Origin: Juglans regia | Taxonomy: Eukaryota > Streptophyta > Magnoliopsida > Fagales > Juglandaceae | Assembly: GCF_001411555.2 (NCBI RefSeq) | Contig: NC_049902.1 | Location: 11,103,888 to 11,167,887, forward strand | Direction of reading: 5' to 3' | Length of the DNA: 64,000 bases | Part shown: in pieces, positions 34,033 to 44,642 of the stretch | Layout of the letters: each line of letters opens with the position of its first letter | How positions within the stretch are numbered: position 1 is the stretch's first letter | Notes under the pieces: model-generated | Told to the model about the DNA's origin: nothing | The model's database searches: none | The model's input: only the letters and a program-made list of their open reading frames with translations | Position numbers and translations under genes: made by a program

Positions 34033-35590
34033 TGCACCCATCCTTGGCTCCGATCTGTCACCGGTGAAGCCCATCTATCTCCATCTCCGATTCGTGCTTT
34101 TTGGCCTTCAACCGCCGCCCACGCTACCACCCACGACCAACCACCACCACCACTACCTTCACCGACATCCCTAAGCCCTACCCTATCAATCTCCGGTCTT
34201 CGTTTACACCCGTTCAAAATTGGGTTTTTGAGACCCACGACCACAGTGCATTTCGCACTGTTTTGTTGCTACGTTGCCGCTTCTAGCACCTCCGTGATCT
34301 TTCAAAAATTATATTATAGCATTGTAAGTATTTTCTCAAAGAACTTTTGAGATTTAAATGTATTTTCGTGCTAACTCATATTTACTGTGAATTGGTTGGT
34401 TGTGCCGGACTGAGTCCGAGGGGTAAGGGGGTCGGTTGGATTGGATGATGGAGTTGTTTGTGTGATTGGTTTATGCTATGAAATTTGTTGGCTGTTTCGG
34501 ATTTAAATATTGGTGTTTTGAGTTTGACGTTGGTCACGGTGGATATTGGTGATTTTTTTAAGAAGTGGTGATATATATTGGGATTATGAGGGTTTTAAGT
34601 TTTGAGAAATTAAGATAGATTATTTTAGAAGCTTAGGCTTAAATATGGAAATCCGTGATTGGTTAAAAACTTACGGAAATTGTGTGATTATTTTTATAGG
34701 TGACGATTTATAGTCGACTCAACATTTTTGAGGAAATTTCTGAAAAGCTAAGTTGCCCAGGTAAGCGGGGTTCATATACTAGTTTTGCATAAAAGAAATG
34801 AAATGAGGTTGACTTTGAAAATATGCATGTTTGTTTGAAAAGAAATCTAAAAACGACCTCAGATGTTTGTTCGGCATATGCATAAATTCTATAAGAGAAA
34901 GTATTTTCTGTCATGACTGGTGTAGACATGAGCTAGTTTTGTGCATTCTGTTTCTGAACTATACAAAAATAGCGAATATGAAAGTCTAAAAGTTTTTGCT
35001 TTGAATAAACGAAGAGGTTTTGGTATCTGTTTATTTCGAACACGTGCAATGATCTGAAGCTTTTTAGTACTTTGTTTTGATATGATGTGTCATCTGAAAA
35101 ACCTTGGCATGAAGTTCTGATTCTATTTCTGAATGTGATTTGTTCCGATAATGTTCTGTTCTGTTTCTGTTAAGGCCCAGCCACGGGTATAATGGTGGTT
35201 TATAACCCTACCACGGGGGTGAAATATGGAATATGGCCTAGCCACGGGTATAATTGTAACACCCCGTATTTTTTTTTTTTTGTGTATTTTTTAATTGAAG
35301 GATTATTTGTTATTAATTTAAAATTCGATTATCTTGTTTTAAATTTTCAGATTTTATTGGGTTTTTTTTTTATGATTTTTAATTTGTGAAAATTAAATTT
35401 GACATGTTTCCTTAATATTAATAAATGTTATGCATTTAAATTTCTCTTAATTTAAATTAGTTTGTGGGTTTTAAAATTATTGTATTGTTGTATTTAATTA
35501 TTTTATTTTACTTAGTCACTGTGTTTAAATTTATTTTATTTAAAACTGTTGTGTTGAAATAATTTTTGTTGGAATTTTGGGACCCAAGTT

Positions 35591-36010
35591 GTGAGATTTA
35601 GACCTCATTTATTTTCCCTTCATTTTTCTTTTCCACTTTCTTTTTCTCTTTTCTCTTTTTTCTCCTTTCTTTTTTTTTCTTTTCCTTTTCCGGAACTGCC
35701 CCCTCCCGCGCGCGACCCAGCTCTCTCTCTCTCTCCGTCCGATCCTTCTCTCCCCCAACCCGCCGCCATGCGCCTCCATCCTGCGACACCGCCCAGCCCA
35801 CGGCCTTCCCCACCCTCCAGCGACCACCTCCCTCCAATCTCAGCCCCTCTCGCTTCGCCGTTTGCCCCCACGCGCAACACTATGTCGCGGCGTTCCTTGT
35901 GCTCATGCGCCGCCGTCGCGCCACCATCGGCCACCATCTCTTCACCACTTCATCATCGACCTCCTAGCAACCTAATGCACCCATCCTTGGCTCCGATCTG
36001 TCACCGGTGA
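35591..36010 (+). other. LTR GC-island open frame (139 codons)
   Basis: It starts MRFRPHLFSLHF, runs through a hydrophobic stretch and a proline-rich part, and ends PSLAPICHR just before the conserved GTGAAGCCCAT. It is the least frameshifted copy in this family. A second open frame (36044-36262) follows and stops just before the GTAAGT donor at 36267. Confidence 0.4.
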
Positions 36011-37421
36011 AGCCCATCGATCTCCATCTCTGATTCGTGCTTTTTGGCCTTCAACCGCCGCCCACGCCGCCACTCACGGCCAACCACCACCACCACTAGC
36101 TTCACCGACATCCCTAGGTCCTACCCTATCAATCTCGGGTCTTCGTCTACACCCGTTCAAAAGTGGGTTTCTGAGACCCACGGCCACAGTGCATTTCGCA
36201 CTGTTTTGTTGCTACGTTGCCGCTTCCAGCACCTCTGTGATCTTTCAAAAATTATATTATAGTATTGTAAGTATTTTTCCCAAAGAACTTTTGAGATTTA
36301 AATGTATATCTGCGCTAATTCATATTTACTGTGAATTTGTTGGTTGTGCCGGACTGAGTCCGAAGAGTAAGGGGGTCGGTTGGATTTGATGGAGTTGTTT
36401 GTGTGAGATTGGTTTATGCTATGAAATTTGTTAGCTGTTTCGGGTTTGAATATTGGTGTTTTAAGTTTGACGATGGTCATGGTGAATATTGGAGATTTTT
36501 AGGAAGTGATGATATATTTTGGGATTACGAGGGTTTTAAGTTTTGAGATATTAAAATAGGTTATTTTAGAAGTTTTGGATTAAATATCGAAATCCATGAT
36601 TGATTGAAAACTTACGGAAATTATGTGATTATTTTTATATGTGACGATTTATTTTCGACTCGACAATTTTGAGGAAAATTCTAAAAAGCTAAGTTGTCCA
36701 GGTAAGCGGGGTTCATATACTAGTTTTGCATAAAAAAAAATGAGATGAGGTTGACTTTGAAAATATGCATGTTTATTTTTGAAAAGAAATCTGAAAATGA
36801 CCTCAGATGTTTGTTCTGCATATGCATAAATTCTATATAAGAGAAAGTGTTTTCTGTCATGACTGGTGTAGATATGAGCTAGTTTTATGCACTTTGTTTC
36901 TAAACTATGTAAAAGAGCGAATATGAAAATCTAGAAGTTTTGTTATGAACAAATGAGAATATTTTGTTTATGTTTATCTCGAACATGTGAAATGATCTGA
37001 AACTTATCAGTATTTTGTTTTGAAATGATGTGTCATCTGAAAACCTTGGCATGAAGTTCTGATTCTATATATGATTGTAATCGGATTTTCGAAGATATCT
37101 GTTCTGTTTTTGTTAAGGCCCAGCCACGGGTATAATGGTGGTTTATAACCATACCACTGGGGTTAAACATGGTATTGTCCCGATGTGATGCTAAGAGATG
37201 ATTTATTTATAATGTTTCAGTTTGGAAATGCCAAAGGATTTTTTTTTCGGTAATAAGTTTGTTTTTCTGAAAATTTCGCTCTAATGTTTTTGTACAAAGT
37301 TTTGTTTATGCATTCGGAAAGAAAATATTTTGTTTCTGCTTTCTGAAAGTAAATGTTTTGTTCTGCTTATCAAATGTTACAAATGCTCATGTTTACATGC
37401 TAGTATATTCTCTCTGCTTAC

Positions 37422-37439
37422 TGAGTTGTTGATAACTCA
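37422..37439 (+). promoter_or_regulatory. LTR hairpin (TGAGTT/AACTCA stem)
   Basis: Perfect 6-bp stem with loop gttgat, in the nested solo LTR. Confidence 0.6.
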
Positions 37440-38081
37440 CCCCTTATCTCCACAATATTTTTCAGATATTATGATGGTTCAGCTGAGGATCAAGGTTATG
37501 AGGCATTGGGTGAGATGTTTTAAGTGTAGTGGTTCAAGCATAAGAAGTTTTTTATGAGTATTATCCTATTTTATTAAGAAATTTTATGGTGTTGTAATGA
37601 CTTGGCATTTTGGAAAATTAGTTATATTGAGAAAATTAGATTAAATCGAATTTTCTAAATGATATTGGGAATTTGGAGTCTATTTTATATTGTTGGAATG
37701 TGAGTTTAAGTGCTAGGAAGTAACTCTCCGACCCGTGCGGGATCGGGACGTTACAATAATGGTGGTTTATAACCCTACCACGGGGGTGAAACATGGAATA
37801 TGGCCTAGCCACGGGTATAATGGTGGTTTATAACCCTACTACGGGGGTTAAATATGGTATTGTGCCGATATGATGTTAAGAGATGATTTAATTATAATGT
37901 TTCAGTTTGGAAATGCCAACAGATTTTTTTTTTTTTTGGAATAAGTTTATTTTTCTGGAAATTTCGTTCTAATGCTTTTGTACAAAGTTTTGTTTCTGCA
38001 TTCTGAAAGTAAATGTTTTGTTCTGCTTATCAAATGTTATAATTGCTCATGTTTACATGCTAGTATATGCTCTCTGCTTAC

Positions 38082-38099
38082 TGAGTTTTTGATAACTCA
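38082..38099 (+). promoter_or_regulatory. LTR hairpin (TGAGTT/AACTCA stem)
   Basis: Perfect 6-bp stem with loop tttgat, in the right piece of the 3' LTR. Confidence 0.6.
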
Positions 38100-38422
38100 C
38101 CCCCTTATCTCCACAATATTTTTCAGATATTATGATGGTTCAGCTGAGGATCAAGATTATGAGGTATTGGGTAAGATAATTTAAGTGTAGTGGTTCAAGC
38201 ATAGGAAGTTTTTTATGAGTATTGTCGAATTTAATTAAGAAATTTTATTGTGTTGTGATGGCTTGAAATTTTGGAAAATTGGTTATATTGAGGAAATTAG
38301 ATTGAATCAAATTTTCTATATGCTATTGGGAATTTGGAATCTATTATTGTATTGTTAAAAAGTGAGTTTAAGAGATAGAAAGTAACTCTCCGACCCGTAC
38401 GGGAACGGGGCGTTACACATAC

Positions 38423-38903
38423 CTTATGAACATCCACCTTCAACACCTATCCAACTCTAGCCGTTAGTTGAGAACCAATGTCAGCATTCATCCCTACAAA
38501 TGGAAGATTATGTAATTTCACCAAGAATGGCTAAGTTTTGAAGCCAATATCATCCCCTTCCTTGCAGCCATCAAAATCTTGCATTTAGACCAGCCATTTG
38601 TCAAAAAACCACGGTCGACCTTCCATAACCTTGTTCTTATCCTCCACATTTTGGAAATCCACCAGGAAATGATTATTACAAAATTCCTTGAATTTGATCC
38701 ACCCTTGAATTTCATACCTGGGACATAGTAGTACGAAAACCTTCCATATTCACACCTCTGTCAGCCACCACCAAGGTCAAAAAACAATGTTGTTCTCGAG
38801 CCTCGAAAACTTGGAGAGTCTCTGAAGAAATAGTAATGACATGTTCTTCTTCCTCAGTTAACTTTAGTCCTTCCCAAAGGGAAGAAAGATCACTCTCAAC
38901 CAT
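38423..38903 (-). pseudogene. LINE ORF1, N-terminal part (DUF4283-like)
   Basis: Starts MVESDLSSLWEGLKLTEEEE at 38903 and continues in broken frames with ISSETLQVFEA, then FQNVEDKN-type and WFFDKWLVQM-type sequence, and LPFVGMNADIG near the end. This is the conserved start of plant L1 ORF1 (RNA-binding gag-like protein). It joins the CCHC part at 28710 once the LTR element is removed. Confidence 0.82.
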
Positions 38904-38993
38904 GTTAAAAACTCTACAGGAACAACCTAAGAGACAACCTTCTTTGCCTAGACAAAGAAAATTTCACCTCACTCTCGAGAGAGAGGACCCCAA

Positions 38994-39203
38994 AACTACA
39001 TTACCTAATTAAACTAATCTACCAAAACTTGCAATTGCCATTTTATTTTATAGTTTGTATTACATACTACAAAAAAGTGATAGTTCAAGAATTCATCAAA
39101 TTCTTGTTTCCTAATACATAATAGGAGCATGCATGCATGATTGGACATGATGTACTATATGAAAAGAAAATACAAACTTTAGAATATGATCTAAACATTT
39201 TGG
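38994..39203 (-). other. 3' flank of the transporter gene, duplicated
   Basis: The stretch attacctaa to cttgtttcc (about 38998-39110) matches 45797-45920 (shared tagtttgtattacatactac). It would be the 3' UTR or downstream region of the transporter gene. The match right of the promoter at 44530 indicates a tandem repeat of the locus. Confidence 0.7.
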
Positions 39204-39700
39204 TTAAAGGTCAACAAAGGCTGAATAGGTCCCTAAAATTCCTGCTACACTTCCAAATACTATTATTGCTACAACACCCATCAACTTATTGCTCCAACCA
39301 TTGAGTGAAACAACAATCTTCAAATAGCACAAGCATGGGAGTACAAATGAAGCTGCCACAACAAATATAGAACCGATAATGGCCATGAGGTTTTCAAAAT
39401 ATGGAAATACATGTGCCACAATTGCCGTGCTCGTAAGCAATCCAATTCGAATAAGCATTCGTAAAGGTCTCCAATTCCTGTAATTTGCAGATAGCTCACG
39501 TTCAAGGGCAGTTGCAACTGGGGTTATCACTAATGTGTACTTTGTAATTGGAATAAGCAAAGTGAAATATATAGCCACTTTTGCACCAACTTCTCCACTT
39601 GGTAGATTCAGTGTTATTTGTGATTCTACGTTGTCTCCATACATGAGATACCCCACAACAGCTGTTAGCATGTAAGTTAGCATTGTGATACTATAACTAG

Positions 39701-39905
39701 ACAATAAAACCTGCAAAACAGTAAAGAGAGAAGGACAACCAGCTTACAGTTAGATGCCTGCAATAAATAACTAAACTGGTTGATTAAAGTGTTTGAACAT
39801 GAAGATGTACAATAAAACCTACAAAATTGTAAAGAGAGAAGGACAACCTTACACTAGTTAGATGCCTGAAATAAATAACTAAACTGTTTGATCAAAATGT
39901 TTGCT
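39701..39905 (-). repeat. 108-bp tandem duplication across an exon/intron border
   Basis: The block acaataaaacct...gatgcctg (39701-39780) recurs at 39809-39890. The original contains the 3' splice site of the last exon; the copy lies upstream in the intron and also has an AG acceptor (tttgtag before 39818). Confidence 0.85.
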
Positions 39906-40031
39906 TTGATGTAGGTTAACTACATAAATATGGAGTTATTGATGGTAAATCTACAAGAAATTGGTAGTAAGGTTAGAAAAAATTTGTGTTGGTCCCTAGG
40001 TTTCATGCTTTTAAGATATTGTCCCTCCTAC

Positions 40032-40068
40032 ATGAGTAAGTCGATTGAAAGCCAATCGACTTACTCAT
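40032..40068. repeat. Perfect 16-bp inverted repeat, 5-nt loop
   Basis: atgagtaagtcgattg (40032-40047), loop aaagc, caatcgacttactcat (40053-40068). It lies in the intron between the two transporter exons. Confidence 0.9.
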
Positions 40069-40780
40069 ATAATACATGGGATGTGTAGGTTTGTGCATGA
40101 GAGATCACTACAACATATCATAGCTTTTGTGACAGACGAAACCATTACAAAAAGAAAAAAAACCAAATTGAAAAAAAATCTTTCTCATAATGGAAATAAA
40201 TCGTCAACCTACTGACACAACAACCACGTCACCAAATAGATCTTGTGTTGGTTTACTATTCAACAATCACAAAAAAAACTATTTATCATGGTTTGTAACC
40301 CAACATTCGGTTCAACGTTGTTTGAACACGATCAATTTTTAGTGACAATATGTGCATGTGACATATATGTCACGAGTAGTACTAATTAAATACATATTAG
40401 AAATAGAAAAAACATAAAATAGTTTGAAAACATAAAGTACTAAGATAAGGAGATCAGTTACATTTAACATATACTAAAGATTGCATATAATTGTGTTTGG
40501 GTAATTTGAATACCTTACTGAAATGATATCTTTCTCTCATGGTAATATATATTGAAGGGACCGCAGGATGTCCGCCAAAGCAAACAATATATAAGCTAAC
40601 TGCAGTAGGAATGCCATCCACATTTAACAACGTTCCCTTCGCTTGAAATCCAACGCCACCAAGTGCACCAACGCAGAAAATGGAGCCAACTATGACAATG
40701 CAAGTAAACACTCCCATGGCAGAGACATAAGATAGTATACTCAAGTCAGTTAAGAGCATAGAGGGCAAGATAACTAGTGC

Positions 40781-41298
40781 TGTAATGATAACAAATGAAC
40801 ATCTTCCACTGATTATCAGTGAACCAATCTTGACCGCATGAAATGATAAGAAAAGTTATGGCTAATGATCTCATGAAATTGTAGGATTATATAACCATTA
40901 CCACCTGAAACTCTTATAGATGGAAGATTGCAGCCTTAGCCTCCTCGGATTTGGCGATGAAAAATCCTCGAAGCTCGATCTGCTTCTGCATATTATATAC
41001 ATCAGCGTCATGTACGTAGGGCATGGAAATTAATATAAAGTCCAACCATATTATATTAATGTTCTTAAATATATATGCCTCATAGCTTGCAACTAGGCAT
41101 GATGGATTCTTCTAGGCAGTCACCGTTCCACAAACAAGATAGCTTAGGGAGATATCGATCGAGTATTTTACACCACATAATTCCAAACAAGCATTTCTCG
41201 TTTCCAGTTTTCTCAGGCATTTTTCTCAAATAAATTAATTTATTCTAAAATCTTCACGTCGGTAATCAAAACTTGGGATAAGACTAGGATAACATCTA
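40781..41298. other. Transporter upstream/intron sequence
   Basis: No further transporter exon is recognised. A 25-codon open frame on the minus strand (40914-40991, MQKQIELRGFFIAKSEEAKA) is followed by a donor-like TTTCAG|GTGGTAA, so it may be an old exon, but it has a stop and no family match known to me. Confidence 0.4.
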
Positions 41299-41538
41299 TA
41301 TTTTGAACATCGTGTAAGGGTTGTATGACTAGAGAGGCCAACATCCCGACGTTGTGGTTACTACCAAACCACAAGCGGCAGTTGGGGTCGCCACACCACC
41401 ATTTCCAACCAAATCCACGAACGACAATGAAGGAAACAATTAAGGTATGAATTTGACTAACCACTCATTTAGCGTTTACAATAGTAGTAGTAGTAGCCCC
41501 TGATTTTTGAGGATGAGATTTTTCTTAAGGGGGGAGGA
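41299..41538 (+). mobile_element. Gypsy LTR tail, internal remnant and polypurine tract, copy B
   Basis: Matches 10813-11051: catcgtgtaaggg, gtatgact, gaggccaacatccc, accaaaccacaagcgg, then the tract TTAAGGGGGGAGGATG. It begins abruptly in transporter-locus sequence at about 41299. Confidence 0.8.
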
Positions 41539-42634
41539 TGTGAGAATTGCGCCCTTTGAAAGTAGGAACACCTCGCATACAAGACTAAAAGACTTGTCAT
41601 CTCGGGTGCAAGGGAAGGTTGTGTCAAACGGACAAGGCGAGCAAAAACCTCAGGTGAATCAATACTCAGGCAAGCATAACCCTAGGCGGGGAAAGGATCT
41701 TGAAAGCAATAACTAACTAATGAAGTACCTGTAATTTTGGGCAGGCAAAGGCAAGACAACCAAAGGGATGCGAGTTCTAAGTTGGACGAGTGAAAGATAG
41801 ACGCATTATACACAAGATGAGTAAGTTCGTAAGCGAGTGAAGGGATTCGAGTGGGCAATGGGTGAGTTGAAATAAATGAGTATAATAAAAAAAGAACATC
41901 AAGATGCAATGGGTGAGCAATGTGTAGCGCAAACGCATTATGGGGTGAGTAACCAACAATGTGCTATAAAAATTTGAGTGCCTATAAAATAACATAGAAG
42001 TGCGCAGAGAGTATAGCCTCATAAAGGGTTATACTCATTTCTACAAGACCACATGAGAATTACAGGATTGCAAACTCGAATATGCCCATTCGTGCGTAGA
42101 GGCATTTTACCACGTGGGTGACATTCACAAGTGGCACACTAAACTCCTCATCTCCTTGGCTGAACTTTTGGAATGTTCAGAACACATCATTTCCATCACT
42201 ATCAGCCCTACCATCCGACGTGCACTTGGACAAAGGATCCTCACCGATTCACAAGCCAACCCACGTCGAGAACTATGAGGCCCGTGAGAGGTGGAGCTCT
42301 CCATATAAATAGTGTCTACTGTTAATCTTCAATCTCGCACTTTGGCTTGCTCAATTAGGGAAGGAACCTAATTAGTAAATAAAGTAATAAGAATGAACCA
42401 ACTCAGTAGGGTAGAAACCAATTTGGCAGGGTATACAAGTGGTTTAGTTTTGCTCTTCTTTGGGGTTGCTATCCTTGTTGTGCACTTGGGAAAGCTAGTC
42501 TAAGTTCAAAGCTAGGCTCTAACCCTTGCTTGCCACATAAGTGAAGACAACTCGAAAGGCCTAACCAAAATTCTGATTGGGCGGAATACGTGTTGCCTCA
42601 ACTTAGTGAGGTGCATACTAGATCACAGAAAACT

Positions 42635-42714
<80 letters not shown>

Positions 42715-43978
42715 TCCTCGAGAGAAGGCAAAAACTCTAACTCTATGGGCAAAGCTAGCACTCTCACACTTTCAGATGCTAGAGTTCTCATTGAACCAAG
42801 GGAGGACAAATCATCAACAAGCTATTCGGTGAAAAATCACTATTGAGTTAGCTTCTTCTCAATGACAACACTAGCAGTGTTGTTTAATGACTATGAGTAT
42901 GTCGTGTTACGATCTACTACGTCTTCATCTCCTTTCCCTTAATACTTTTTGCATGCATAATACCCTACTATTATTTACTGGCTATTTGTGTTAAAAGGGT
43001 TGATGTTATTCTTTAAAAATACATGCTTTCTTGTTTTAAGAGGAATATATAGGTGTGTGAGTGGATTACGACCTCAAGCTGAGATGAGGTATTATCTCAG
43101 TAGAGCTTCTCTGTTTACTCAGGAGTGTCAAAAAATTGAGTGACGTCCCATAGGTTGTGGCCTCTCGACTAGTGGAAGCTAGAGAACGCCATAGTTATGA
43201 AGTCGTACTCGCTGTCGTTGTAAGGTGAAGGGAGCCAGGGTGTGCATACGACCATGCAGAAGGGGAGACCATAGTGCACACATTAATAAACGGAAACAAT
43301 GGGTAAGGCAAATTTCTTGTTGATTAATGGACATGGGGTCCGAGATTATTTTATATGTGGTGATATGAGAATTGGATGCTCGGTAATGTCTCTGTGTTTT
43401 GTGAATTCTCTATTTGCTCAGAGGTTAAATGGCACTTCAATATGTATGATCTAGCTTCTATTTACTTTGAAGCTCTTTTGTTTATACATATTTATCACAA
43501 TTTCTTGCATTAGTTGTTGCTGTCTTGAGTTATAACTTACTGTGATTGTCTCAAAATCTCATCATGATAGTCCCAGTACGATTCCACTCATCGAAACCGT
43601 AGGCTTTGATGAACATGTAGGAATTGAGGTGGAATACAAGGCGGAGGAGCTAGTGCAACTCGAGGAATAGTTTTGGGGGTCTGTCCCCATTTAAGACGTT
43701 GGTATTTTGTAATTTCTGTTGTTATCTAATTTGGGTGATGAATCAGTTGTGGTCAATAATATTTTAACGGTTTAATTGATGATGTGACTTATGGATATTG
43801 TTTATGGGTGAGCTAAAAGTATATTTCTCTGGTACTGATGTCATCTATAGCATTGACTTGCACATTAGTTTTCTACTGTGACTATATTTACATGCATGCT
43901 AGTCATACAAACACAATGTTCCACAAAACGTAAGGGGTGCTTTTCGCCAAGTTCCAAACGGGGACTGAGGGCGTCACA
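41539..43978 (+). mobile_element. Ty3/gypsy 3' LTR, copy B
   Basis: Starts TGTGAGAATTGCGCC, ends GAGGGCGTCACA. It is the paralogue of 11052-13443, distinguished mainly by an expanded CT tract. It sits between the putative first (leader) exon and the coding exons of the transporter locus, on the opposite strand. Confidence 0.88.
42641..42711 (+). repeat. (CT)n microsatellite
   Basis: Pure CT run of about 70 bp. The paralogous LTR has only a short interrupted tract near 12160-12180. Confidence 0.97.
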
Positions 43979-44498
43979 ATTATACTAGCTATTGTAAAAG
44001 AACTTGGTTGTTTAGGGGGTTAGCTAGGATTAGAGGGTATAAAATCTAAGTTTTATACCAAAGTGCTTTCATCCTATTCTCTTTTTTAGCTATCGCTTCT
44101 ACCGTTTTAATTAAAATGTTATTTCTCCTATTCTTTTTTATTCTCTCTTCCAACCATAATTTACAAATTCTTATTCTTCCAACTATTATATTTTTTAAAC
44201 TGCATCTATTTGACAAAGTGAACCTAGTTGAACCCAGTCTGAGGTTTTATTCATGTACAGCTCTAAAAGGTAAGATGGAACCATGATTAAAACCAAAAAT
44301 AGTGATTTTGATAAATTTGACTAGCTACAATTCATTTCCACACCCAAAGGCAAATTTACAAAAAAACTAGATAAAATCTGAAGAAAACGTGGATCCCAAA
44401 CTGAAAATGAATTTGAAAAATAAAGTTAAAAAATTACCAGCTGATTGAAGATTGAAAGAGATTAGAGCTAAAACGATGGTGTGACTTGGCTGTGAGTT
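43979..44498 (-). other. Putative 5' leader and intron of transporter locus
   Basis: Left part matches 13444-13931. On the minus strand, downstream of the TATA box, a leader-like stretch (about 44495 to 44438) ends CAATCAGCTG|GTAATTT, a plausible splice donor at 44437. This would be a non-coding first exon. Confidence 0.45.
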
Positions 44499-44522
44499 TA
44501 TCTGTGCATTCTTTGCTTGGCC

Positions 44523-44530
44523 TTATATAT
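44523..44530 (-). promoter_or_regulatory. TATA box of transporter-locus promoter, copy B
   Basis: ATATATAA on the minus strand, followed after about 30 bp by a pyrimidine/adenine leader with CTTTCAATCTTCAATC. Identical core at 18007-18014. Start site inferred near 44495. Confidence 0.6.
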
Positions 44531-44642
44531 GCAAGATTCAGATGATCGAGTTTGTTGTCTCTCGATCAGTAGGAAAGAAGATTAATGAAACTGCCAAGTG
44601 GCCCAGGGAAAGCAAAATATATATTAAACTAGTTGTCTTTAA

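Larger units (their letters stand above)
35255..37755 (+). mobile_element. Solo LTR nested in the 3' LTR
   Basis: Perfect 5-bp duplication ataat (35250-35254 and 37756-37760). Starts TGTAACACCCC, ends GGGACGTTACA. One minisatellite unit (about 37118-37174), hairpin at 37422-37439. It inserted into a minisatellite unit of a relative, so it is the youngest insertion in this stack. The acceptor of the 61-bp block is lost here (TTATATG instead of TTATAGG near 36641). Confidence 0.95.
28716..38417 (+). mobile_element. Non-autonomous LTR retrotransposon (LARD-like), with nested solo LTR
   Basis: Target duplication catac (28711-28715 and 38418-38422) in LINE ORF1. 5' LTR 28716-31384, internal region 31385-33311, 3' LTR 33312-38417 interrupted by a solo LTR at 35255-37755. 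A primer-binding-like TTGGTATAGGAG follows the 5' LTR, and the polypurine tract TTAAGGGGGGAGGA precedes the 3' LTR. The 1.9-kb interior shows no retroviral-type domains, so mobilisation would need proteins from another gypsy element. The LTRs are very alike by eye, suggesting a recent insertion. Confidence 0.93.
33312..38417 (+). mobile_element. 3' LTR, split by a solo LTR
   Basis: Two pieces, 33312-35254 and 37756-38417. It starts TGTAACACCCCGTATTT and ends GGGGCGTTACA. It has three minisatellite units against four in the 5' LTR, the second one cut by the insertion. Splice-like signals are kept: donor 34324, acceptor before 34700, donor 34761, acceptor before 38127. Hairpin at 38082-38099. 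Confidence 0.93.
18716..38993 (-). mobile_element. L1-type LINE, heavily interrupted
   Basis: Non-LTR retrotransposon on the minus strand. The 3' poly(A) appears as a T run at 18716-18728. In order from the 5' end come ORF1 with a DUF4283-like start (38903), a CCHC knuckle, endonuclease, reverse transcriptase, zf-RVT and RNase H. Three insertions (19979-22226, 24064-26830, 28716-38417) account for about 14.7 kb, leaving about 5.6 kb. The flanks join as in the uninterrupted paralogous site near 45780-45800, where about 10-17 bp differ. The 5' boundary (38990-38995) is inferred from that comparison; no clear target duplication was seen. Confidence 0.9.
39204..40780 (-). pseudogene. AVT1-like vacuolar amino-acid transporter, C-terminal exons only
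   Basis: Two exons of an AAAP-family amino-acid/proton transporter of the AVT1 type, expected in the vacuolar membrane. Exon 40514-40780 follows acceptor ttacag and encodes LVILPSMLL, SILSYVSAMGVF, GVGFQAKGTLLNVDGIP and the motif GGHPAVPSIYITMRE; donor AAG|gtattc. Exon 39204-39710 (acceptor tttgcag, phase 0) encodes VLLSSYS, GYLMYGDNVESQITLNLP, TKYTLVITPVATALE, SFVLPCLCYLKI and ends AFVDL-stop. Together about 257 residues, the second half of a 400-550-residue protein. The N-terminal membrane segments are not found between 40780 and the LTR at 41539, so it is probably a pseudogene. Both exons are free of stops. Confidence 0.82.

Noticed and set aside
40106..40390. Complete CACTA-type MITE in the transporter intron
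   Set aside because: CACTACAACA at 40106 fits a left end, but no convincing matching right end or 3-bp duplication was found.
42590..42832. Serine-leucine repeat frame; likewise 47086-47395 on the minus strand
   Set aside because: Translation of CT/GA microsatellites.
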